Assembly: GCA_000934455.1 (NCBI GenBank)
Contig: KN885526.1
Coordinates: 49,667-89,000, forward strand
Direction: 5' to 3'
Length of the DNA: 39,334 nt
From: Apostichopus parvimensis
Taxonomy: Eukaryota; Echinodermata; Holothuroidea; Aspidochirotida; Stichopodidae
Shown: positions 31,311 to 39,334 of the stretch, one piece after another
Numbering within the stretch: position 1 is the first letter of the stretch
Layout: every line of letters begins with the position of its first letter
The notes under the pieces: generated by a model
Told to the model about the DNA's origin: nothing
Seen by the model: the letters and a program-made list of their open reading frames with translations, nothing else
The model's database searches: none
Translations under genes and position numbers: made by a program

Positions 31311-31850
31311 GTATGACAACATTTGCTGTCATATAGTATAGTAATGCTTCCATTGTGTGATGTCAGTGCCTGCCTCATTGTATGAAAATGCTTTTCATGG
31401 TGCAGTTCTCTTATTCTTTCATTGTTGAATGACCATGCTGTCATTATGGTCCTTAAGCTTTCGTCGTATTGAACGACGATGCTATCATTGCAGTCCGATA
31501 ATGCGTTCACCGTAGAACATTGACAATGTTATCAATGTGCTAAAGAAAATAGGCTTTCATCTTGGAATAATAATGCTTTCATTGTGAAATGTTAATTTCT
31601 TTTCATTGCAGCATTTCTTGCTGTCATAGCAGTAGGATAATCTTTTCATTGGGGAATTGATGCTTTCATTGTTGAAGGACAATGCTTTATTTGTAATGTG
31701 AAAATGCTTTCATTGTGGAAATGCTTTCATTGTGGCATCATGACAATGTCATAGTATTATAATCCTCTCATTGTGAAAAAACTATGCTTTCAATGTAATA
31801 TGACAATGCTTTTATATGGGAATGATAATGCTTTTCATAGTAGATAGAAT
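31311..31850 (+). repeat. Decayed ~22-bp minisatellite, about 20 copies
   Basis: Variants of AATGCTTTCATTGTGGAATGAC recur throughout, for example at 31581-31600, 31660-31680, 31705-31735 and 31790-31830. Spacing ranges from 17 to about 30 bp and many copies are heavily mutated, so the array is old. Open frames across it are an effect of the repeat. Confidence 0.75.
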
Positions 31851-31965
31851 TAGGGTCAACTGTATATTATCGCAGGCAGGTTATAACAGACATGTATGCA
31901 TTAAACATCGAATGTGCCACACTCGTTGTGGTACCATGGAAATATAAGGTGCCTGATACTCCATT

Positions 31966-31993
31966 ACTGCAGGTTTCCAGTGAAACCTGCAGT
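31966..31993 (+). repeat. Perfect 11-bp-stem hairpin
   Basis: ACTGCAGGTTT (31966-31976) and AAACCTGCAGT (31983-31993) are exact reverse complements around CCAGTG; one G-T and one A-T pair can extend the stem. It overlaps an exon-like interval (AG at 31971, GT at about 32020) that I do not call. Confidence 0.75.
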
Positions 31994-33690
31994 GAAAGTT
32001 GCTCTAGAACTTACGGAAGTAGGTAGAAAGTTTAAAGGATTGCAAATTTAAAATAAAACCATCATATTAAATTTGAGAGACATATGATAAATAGTAAACT
32101 AGAAAATTTCCTAAATGTCTCAAAATGAGCCTCAAAACTATTTGTAACCACTAAGATCACTCAGAACTTTGGATTATTTGTAACATATTTTATTATTAAT
32201 GTATGAATATTACATGGTTTGGTCAGATATGGTCAAAAACACAGCTATAGCTGTTACATACATGTGAGCCATGCTCTAGTGAACATTGTTGTCAATGTTT
32301 ATAGTACTCATATCCAGTTATCACAAGAGATGCATTAAATATCAAATTAGATATTACAAGCCCATATTTGGAATTGAAGTGTTGAATATATAGCTAAATA
32401 TAGAATCAAAGTCTAGCTGTTTTGATTGATTAGTAGAATTTCATCCATAATGAGAGAATTGCATGAATTTCTTGGTAAAGGAAATGTCATGTAGGCCATG
32501 CAAAGCCTAGCCAAAGAAATACTATTTTCGAGAGAACTAAGGCAGTTACTGCTTGTTCCGTTTATGTGTAATAATTGTAATGACTTCTAACCAAAAATCT
32601 GAATGTTTAATATTTATAATTGATGAAGATTTTCTGAGAATATTTATGGAAAAATTTCACTTTTTTCCTTTTACTGAATTGTTTGAAATTAAATATAGTA
32701 AACTACAAGTTTAGTAACGTCGATTAACATTGAAATCGTAATCAAAATTTTAAAAAAAGAGAGAAAAAAAAGGTTTAAATAAAACTAGCATGAACATGGT
32801 AGGTTTGCATTCATGAATTTCTGTTAGGTGAATCCATCTTGTTTGTAACGTATAGTATGGAAAAAAAAATCTGATCTGAAGAAGAAAGTACAGAAATAGT
32901 GTCAAATAATTAACTTAGAAGCAAATGGAATTGATTAATTCAATGCTGCTCTTACCTGTCTCCATCAACATATGCACTCCAATCTACCTAGCTTACAAAA
33001 AGCCAAAAATTGACAACATTTGAGCACTGCACCACCCATGTACCACTGATCCACAGCAGAGTCAACATCGACTAACTCTTCCTTCCAAATCTACGATTCT
33101 CAATATTTGCTTCGCACCTCGCTTACCTGTCTCCTCACAACCTTAGTACCAGTTCTACCGTGCCTATAATGTCCATGGTAACCCTTTAACACTGTGCGCC
33201 CTCCATGACCGGCTCCCCAGTCTTTGCCCCTCATTCTACCATTTTAAGTGCCTACACATGTTTTTTTTCGATTGGAATATTTAAGGCTTGAATAAATAAT
33301 TCCAGGGTGAGTTGCAATCCACTGTATTTTTGGGTTGGTTTTAAAGTTTTGGTGAAGTCTGAAGGTTTGGGGTGTTCGTTTACTGATAGCACCAGGAACT
33401 GTACCCAAGGTGATACACATCATCTGCTTCTGTGTATCTTATATCAAAACAGCATTGTTAGTCGATGTTCCTGAAAATGTGATCTGTTCACTTGGTTGCA
33501 CAAAATTCAGAACAAAATCAAGAATAAAACATGGTCAAAAATTTAAAGTCATAACTTTAAAAATTTCGGGTAACAGAAATTCTAGTATTGGTAAACAGTT
33601 AGTCACACTTACAAGCAGACCACATTTGTAATCACAATTTTATTGGTTAGAATGGGGGATATCCATTCATGGAGTTATTTTACAAATATT
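31994..33690. other. No gene seen; includes a C/T-rich repeat-like patch
   Basis: A/T-rich except 32945-33240, which is richer in C and T with CTTACCTGTCTCC twice (32952 and 33122). It resembles the patches at 5636-5800 and 21905-21957 and may be a dispersed repeat. No domain was recognised. Confidence 0.35.
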
Positions 33691-33713
33691 ATTTTACCTC
33701 GGGCTTTGCCCGG
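33691..33713. repeat. ACCTCGGG...CCCGG motif, possible element edge
   Basis: TTTTACCTCGGGCTTTGCCCGG forms a small stem (CGGGC/GCCCG around TTT) and recurs in variant form at about 2388-2411 (TTTTTTACCTCGGGAGGACCCGG). Confidence 0.3.
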
Positions 33714-34558
33714 CCATTGAGACTATCTTGCAAACCTGTAAAACAAAGTACCTGGTCGCCATATTACACATGTCAATGGTGACTCTGTAAGCTTGTTTTT
33801 TTTGTTTTTGTTTTGTTTTCTTGTGGTCTGAGCTTGGTTTTCATTCGTTGGTATTGAGAAAGCAATGAAGGACACAATTGGATATTTTCATAGATTTCAA
33901 AGAAAATATCACAGATTCAAAAGAAAAACTGTATCGATGCAATCCTTCAATAATATAATCAATCAATAAATACTATTCATGCATTACACATTAAGATACT
34001 TTATTACCATAGAAACATCTAATGTTTTATGCTGTTTAATGTTTTGAGAAGTCTCAAGGTTAAGTTGTCTTGATTTTAAATTTCTCTCTGAGTTTTTGCA
34101 CCACACAGTGGGAGAGAGTGAAAACTGCTAGGTTAGCATTAAGCATAGCTGATTTAAACTATACAGAGTATATCTATGCTGATAGGGCCGTTCTCACCTA
34201 ATGATATTATCAATATAATTATATTATCAATATAGGAGAATAATATTATCAATAAAGGTAATAGTATCACCCATAGAGATAAACTGCTATTAAAAGTAAC
34301 TCTCATTTGTTCACCACAAATACAATAGACATGAATAGCTAATTAATGCATATACTCAGTTGAATAATTATTAATGCAAATCTCTTTAGGTAATTAATGC
34401 TTCTTGACAAGTGTACCTTAAAATATCATATTGACTTTACGAATCCATTTTTATAAGCTTTTCATTCTACCGTAAAATGTCCATCTTCTGTAAGTAGAGT
34501 GCATGATAGGTTGTCATAAGAAGTCGTTTCAACTTTGTGAAAAAGCTGTTCACATGGA

Positions 34559-34594
34559 AGGGGAGAGGGGGGTCAGGGGGAGAAAGGAGGGGGA
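34559..34594 (+). repeat. G-rich block, G-quadruplex-capable
   Basis: AGGGGAGAGGGGGGTCAGGG and the following GGAGAAAGGAGGGGG supply at least four G-tracts in 36 nt, isolated in A/T-rich DNA. Confidence 0.55.
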
Positions 34595-36094
34595 AAGTCT
34601 TATTGTGCAAAAAATTGTCTTCCCTTCAATTTTATGAACTGGATGCTATGAAAGGGCAATTCGACGGTAATGTTGTGACACTTTGGAAGGAATATTTACA
34701 TTTCAAGGGCAAATAGTAGAGACATGGTAAAGGTTAGTCAGAGCAAACTTTCATTACAGTTTCAACTCTAAATATAATAAAAAAATTCATCTATAAAGAA
34801 AAAACATTTTCACAGTTCTCTTAAATGTATGAAATATGAATACTTAAAATAAGTTTGGTAAGAGCGTTATGCTAAAAAAGATATGGGATTTTTCCTTCTT
34901 TATATAATGCAAACTTAAAGAACCTTGTGCTGTTTAAGCCCTTCGAATTCATTCAATAGACTCTCTGATATAACATTCCAGTGAAATTTATAAGAAAATC
35001 ATGATTAATGATAATTATGATGTCATAAACAAATAAAAGTGTTTTAACAGCATGACGTTAACAGCGTGACCTAATGCATATTACATGATACAGGTATGCA
35101 AAGTTAAGTTGCTCTATGTACCACAGTTGAAATTCAAATATTAATGTTACAAGTTAGAATTTTTTATAGGACTAGATATATGAATAATTTCGGATATCTG
35201 TAGATGAAATATATGCATTGATGTAGCAATTTGCGTTCTTAACTAAACAAATATTTGGAAGTTTTCAATCTTGTGGGAAGTTTGACTTGTAACGTACGTC
35301 ATACTCAGAAAAAAATATTTCCCCCGGCTGTGATTCGGGGAAGTGATTTTATTTTCTTTAAATTTGTACAGAGGCACAAATGTTACATCATTGAAAAATG
35401 TTACATCACTGTGGGTGACAAACGACAAATGTGAGACATACTTCAGGATATAAGAAGTATATGAATGTATATTTTTATGCTCTGGGAAACATCTTTGCTT
35501 ATATCATCATCCAATAATGTGCAGAAACACAAATTTAGTATATTCGAAGAGAAATTTGATAAAGTTTTAAAATGTATGTTGTGAATAACCAAACAATTAT
35601 AGGCAATTGATATTTCTTTGTTGGTTACATTAATAACCTACAGTAATCAGAAGTAGCTTGAGATTCTGTAAAATTGTATATGAATAAATTTATATAAAAG
35701 AGGGGAAAAAACCCCCCAAAACAGACGCATCAAAGTCTTTTGAGTATTCAAAGTCACAAAGCGGATCTCAAAACTGAGTACATTTTTTAAACATCCTTGG
35801 TTTTGGGAAGAAAAATCAAAATCAAATGAGTTAGTAACTTGGTTTATTAGGTTGCATATGGTCCTCTCAAATCATGTCAAGTACATCCAAAGTTTGGTAA
35901 AAATTGCCACATTTCTGTGGGGACACAAAAAACAGTTTGGTTTATCAATCCATATTCTTTTTGGAAACAAACATGAGAGCATTTAAGTTAACAAAAACTC
36001 CCCCCCCCCAAAAAAAAAGGTAGACATGTACTTCCAGGCAATGTTGAAGCAGATGATGCAATCTCTCAGTTTTTGTCTCGCATTCTCTCTGGTA

Positions 36095-36180
36095 TTGTTT
36101 CATAACTTATTTCATATTTATAACTTATTTCTTATTTCAACTTATTTCTTATAACTTATTTCATAACTTGTTTCATATCA
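36095..36180. repeat. ATAACTTATTTC short tandem repeat
   Basis: About seven imperfect copies of (AT)AACTTATTTC(AT/TT), with deletions between copies. Confidence 0.7.
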
Positions 36181-36394
36181 TGGCAGACCACAAATACTGT
36201 ATATATATATGTCAACACTCATCAGTTAAAACATTAAGTTGATACTACAATACAGTATACTCCATATGGACTATGTCTTACCTTAGTCGACAATCATTGT
36301 TTCTTCAACAAACCAAACCAATTTTTGATCTAGATAGACAGCACACTTCACTAGTAATATATAATTTACACTGCGCATTTCAGGTTACTATACC

Positions 36395-36419
36395 CATGGA
36401 GGTAAAACAGACCTCCATG
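36395..36419 (+). repeat. Perfect 9-bp-stem hairpin
   Basis: CATGGAGGT (36395-36403) and ACCTCCATG (36411-36419) are exact reverse complements around AAAACAG. The hairpin overlaps an 18-nt exon-like interval (36384-36401) that is not called. Confidence 0.7.
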
Positions 36420-37458
36420 CTATACCGTAGTGTATGGTTCTGTGGTTAGTTGATCCCTGGAATTGGAGAGTTCTGTAAACTGGTAGCTTCCCCTATATAG
36501 CAGCTGTGCATAAGGAGGGGAAATTCCCTTACTGTTTAGGGTTCTTTGTGTTAGGGTTAGCCAATGCATTACTAACATGCATTAGATTTGAATGCAATAG
36601 ATTTATTATTCAATGCAGGTCACACTGTAACTGAAAAAAATAACCGTGTGACATAATTTTATTGATATAATTATTATCAGTGACATTTTTTCTTCATTGG
36701 CGCATGGATGTTTCTAGGCCAGTGGGAGTATGATTATACATTATAATTATTATTTTTTTCCTTTTTCCCAAAAAATTAAAAATATATGTATTTTTGGTAA
36801 CAGCGTGACATTTTGAGGAAGCGTTAAGTAGGCGGTCACTGACGTGGAACACAGTGAAAAGTCAAAGTTTGTCCAAGCATTTGTCAAATACAAGTATATT
36901 TATGAAACAATTTGCGCAGAAAGTTTAAAATTATTTGGTTCCATTGTGTAAGATAAGCTTGATATTAACAGTCTTTTTTTTTTGTCGATTGTAATGATTT
37001 TAATTTATGCAAATAGTTTTGGCATAAAGAAAGTGTGTAGTCGTCAAGAATTTTAAATACAAATATTATAGCTGAAAACTTCGCACTTCAAACAATTTAA
37101 TTTGATACCAAATTTGTTTACATATGACAATTTTGAATTTGAACATAGTGTGGTCATCATGTCCACCTTTACGTGGAATTGCCCAAAAAGCAAGTACGTT
37201 TCGCACATGAAATTTGTCAAAGCTTTTAAGAGACTCGCATTTGTTTTATGTGACTCAGGCTATGACTAAATCGGTTGGACTGTATATACACGTTTAAGAT
37301 TGTATAGTGGATGTGTTTACAGCATTGCTTCTACGTGTTGGGCATAAATGAAGGATGTTCCATGCACACAGTGCTACCCATTCAGCAGCAAACCGGATAA
37401 AGTGCATGATGATGGTGCTTGGCGTTCGTAATTCATAAGTATTTGCCATTGGCTGTAT
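36420..37458. other. No gene seen
   Basis: A/T-rich sequence with T- and A-runs. No exon, repeat array or RNA gene was supported. Confidence 0.35.
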
Positions 37459-37763
37459 AATCACTATGTTTATGTGCATGCATGCCTGAGTTTATAATGG
37501 CCTCCTTACTCATGTGGATGTCACCCGACGCCGTCATGGCAAGAACAGTGTATGCCGCAGCTAGCAGCTAATGTCGGTCTCGCATTGTAGTAGTCATCAA
37601 GGTAATATTATAAGAGTATTAAGTTCTGTAGCTGGGATATGAGCGCCAGCGTCAAGAGATATTTATGAAGGGGGGGTAGGGGGGTTTAAAAGAACATGAC
37701 GAATTAGTCGGAACAGCGTTGTGGAGATGCATGAATGCAGTTTGGAGTTGAACCATAAATTAG
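37459..37763 (+). repeat. Direct duplication, copy 1
   Basis: Matches 39031-39334 in the same orientation, offset 1572 bp. The left ~120 bp differs by several substitutions, a 1-nt indel, a 9-nt insertion and an 8-nt deletion. The right ~185 bp is nearly identical, with one A/T difference noticed. Each copy contains GGGGGGGTAGGGGGG (37670-37684 here). The homology may continue past the window edge. Confidence 0.9.
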
Positions 37764-38629
37764 CCTTTTCAATAGTGTAGTTTAATGAGCCAGGGTGGCT
37801 TTCTGTGGTTTTGGGGTTCTTAAATTTATATCCCTGTACTTAAGCAGGTGTTTGTTTTTTGGTTGAGTTACAGTGATAGTGGTAGTAGTTGATGATCGTA
37901 TTTAAAGCAGCTTCTTGGGTTTCGATCAGCAGTTTTATGAAACTACGTACAGGGTAGTGATGAAAATAACCTAGCAGTTGAATTAACTAACATGGATATT
38001 TTCACCAAATGATTCAGCTGTGATGTAATGCAATCCATGTTGATCATTTTGTCGCCCAGACACAATTTTATAATAAGTATTCAATGAGGCACAAACCCAA
38101 CTATCGTTATTGGGCTATGTCATATGTCTACCTAAATATGCCAAACTTTACACGGTTGGTAAATAGTGGAGCCCTGTGCCTCCACCCCTCCCTCCCCCCC
38201 TTTTCATCTCAATTCTGAGACACCACCCACTTTCTCTCTCATCTGAATTTACCTTGCAGTCGATCAACAACACAATCCCGATTCTCCTGCAAACATAAAA
38301 CATGGAAATATGAATGGAAGGAAATGGATACTTTGTATTATTTCATGAAAATCGTTAAAATTTTAAAAATGTCAATTTCAGGTAGAAAGGTAATCATATA
38401 TATCCACACATCTGTTGAGTTTGTTTAAATGTATGAATATTAAGTTTGCATAAACGATAAGAACATGTACTGTTAAGCTGTGTGTGAATCTGTCTCGATA
38501 TAGTGTATCCAATCTGAAAGTAAATTGGAGCTGCTGTATTATTGTATCATGTGTTAATTCAAAAAGCAGAACCGGAGTGGTCTCACTGCATGCAATAGAC
38601 AAACAAGTTGTATTTTCAGGGAATCATTT

Positions 38630-38631
<2 letters not shown>
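37764..38631. other. No gene seen between duplicate copies
   Basis: A/T-rich with a C/T-rich patch at 38175-38205. It ends at the (AAT)n tract. Confidence 0.35.

Positions 38632-38660
<29 letters not shown>
38632..38660 (+). repeat. (AAT)n microsatellite
   Basis: About nine to ten uninterrupted AAT units directly abutting the GCGCC/GGCGC element. The poly-Asn frame across it is not a gene. Confidence 0.9.
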
Positions 38661-38662
<2 letters not shown>

Positions 38663-39030
38663 GAGACTTATATAGCGCCAAATCAGTAGACAAAAGTCAC
38701 TGCTCAAGGCGCTTTACAACTAAAATATACTACACAAAATGGGTACATTGCTATGCAAGGCTGATATATCACTCCGCAGCCCCTCAGCACCCTACTCTTG
38801 ACACAGTGTAAAACAATAGCAAAAAGAAAGCTGTAGCAGCTGCAATATCCCCATGGTAACGCAGTAGAGATTATCTTGGCCCACCAGCATGATATACCTA
38901 TTGTGTGAAACTACAAAGATCAAAAGAGAACACACTTAGGATGCAGCCCCCTCAATGTCCTTGTCACAAGGCTTTCTTATCCTTGTGTTATCGCTGTCGG
39001 AACCAAACCCGTTCCCCTTCTCCTCGGTAG
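38661..39030 (+). mobile_element. TATATAGCGCC...GGCGCTTTAC repeat element
   Basis: AGAGACTTATATAGCGCC (AGCGCC 38674-38679) and CTCAAGGCGCTTTACAAC (GGCGCT 38708-38713) form a characteristic inverted pair directly after a trinucleotide microsatellite. I know this arrangement from repeats in several marine invertebrate genomes; the family name is not certain. The sequence after it, up to GGAACCAAACCCGTTCCCCT, stays compositionally distinct and ends where duplication copy 2 starts, so the element's right edge may lie near 39030. Confidence 0.55.
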
Positions 39031-39334
39031 AATCACTATGTTTATGTGCATGCATGCCTGAGTTATAATGGCCTCCTCACTCATGTGGATGTTACCCGAC
39101 GCTGTCAACTGTTGTGGCAAGAACAGTGTATGCCACAGCTAATATCGGTCTTTCACTGTAGTAGTCATCAAGGTAATATTATAAGAGTATTAAGTTCTGT
39201 AGCTGGGATATGAGCGCCAGCGTCAAGAGATATTTATGTAGGGGGGGTAGGGGGGTTTAAAAGAACATGACGAATTAGTCGGAACAGCGTTGTGGAGATG
39301 CATGAATGCAGTTTGGAGTTGAACCATAAATTAG
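39031..39334 (+). repeat. Direct duplication, copy 2 (truncated by window edge)
   Basis: Second copy of the block at 37459-37763. It starts immediately after CTCCTCGGTAG and reaches the end of the window still matching copy 1, so its true end is unknown. Confidence 0.9.

Larger units (their letters stand above)
33714..36394. other. No gene seen
   Basis: A/T-rich. Contains ATATTATCAATATA copies at 34205-34255, three TAATTAATGC-type words at 34340-34400, a G-rich block at 34559-34594 and ATAACTTATTTC repeats at 36095-36180. No exon or RNA gene was supported. Confidence 0.35.

Noticed and set aside
31972-32018. Exon-like interval after TTACTGCAG ending near AGTAG|GTAGAAAG
   Set aside because: It overlaps the 11-bp-stem hairpin, has a poor pyrimidine tract and no partner exon in a determined phase.
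36384-36401. 18-nt exon-like interval reading VTIPME
   Set aside because: Weak pyrimidine tract, and the donor lies inside a perfect hairpin (36395-36419), which explains the sequence pattern better.
37499-37572. 24-codon ATG frame present in both duplication copies
   Set aside because: The copies differ by indels that change the C-terminal half, and there is no splice or codon evidence of selection.
1-39334. CRISPR arrays, rRNA genes, intact tRNAs, bacterial operons
   Set aside because: No spacer-repeat structure, no rRNA core sequence, tRNA-like folds are decayed, and gene layout is eukaryotic.

Overview
The window looks like animal nuclear DNA, probably from a marine invertebrate and plausibly an echinoderm such as a sea cucumber; that assignment is inference. 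It is AT-rich and has no long open reading frame, no operon-like packing and no bacterial signals. It carries GT-AG type exon edges separated by many kilobases, LINE and tRNA-derived SINE debris, an (AAT)n-linked TATATAGCGCC/GGCGCTTTAC element of a kind I associate with marine invertebrate genomes, several mini- and midi-satellites, and many short TACTGTA/TACAGTA words. Almost all open frames of 60-136 codons are chance frames in low-complexity or repeated DNA.

Protein-coding content. The best-supported unit is the 5' part of one plus-strand gene, mostly intron. A 90-nt exon at 27448-27537 is flanked by AG and a strong GTAAGA donor, and is open in only one frame (phase 0 in, phase 0 out). Three upstream exons also end in phase 0 and can each join it in frame: an ATG exon at 4080-4154, an exon with an internal ATG at 18730-18772, and an ATG exon at 22812-22841 that sits about 50 nt downstream of a TATA box. 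The simplest reading is alternative first exons or promoters feeding one common exon over about 23 kb. I do not recognise the protein, and the rest of the gene is either beyond the window or not detectable. A short frame after an AG at 28103 could be a 3' exon of the same gene, but this is weak.

Layout. 1-4079: upstream DNA with G-rich and polypurine blocks. 4080-18729: a long interval holding the first exon, a minus-strand LINE C-terminal relic (about 4898-5220), one copy of a dispersed repeat (10360-10700), a 54-bp minisatellite (12737-13070) and a 300-bp midisatellite (17245-17920). 18730-22841: the second exon candidate, a perfect hairpin (20374-20398), an array of about 7 x 140 bp with direct repeats of the nuclear-receptor half-site (21200-22200), then the TATA-associated third first exon. 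22842-27447: the second copy of the dispersed repeat (23440-23790), a cluster of tRNA-like sequences and an octamer/CCAAT module (25947-26690), and a CT tract. 27448-39334: the shared exon, then repeat-dominated DNA with a 20-bp E-box minisatellite (30281-30588), a decayed 22-bp array (31311-31850), three more hairpins, and a 305-bp direct duplication (37459-37763 and 39031-39334) that reaches the window edge.

No CRISPR array, rRNA, intact tRNA, intact transposase or intact reverse transcriptase was found. Nothing in the window amounts to a clear new biological system. The points most worth checking are the multi-promoter gene model, the nuclear-receptor-site satellite and the edge duplication.
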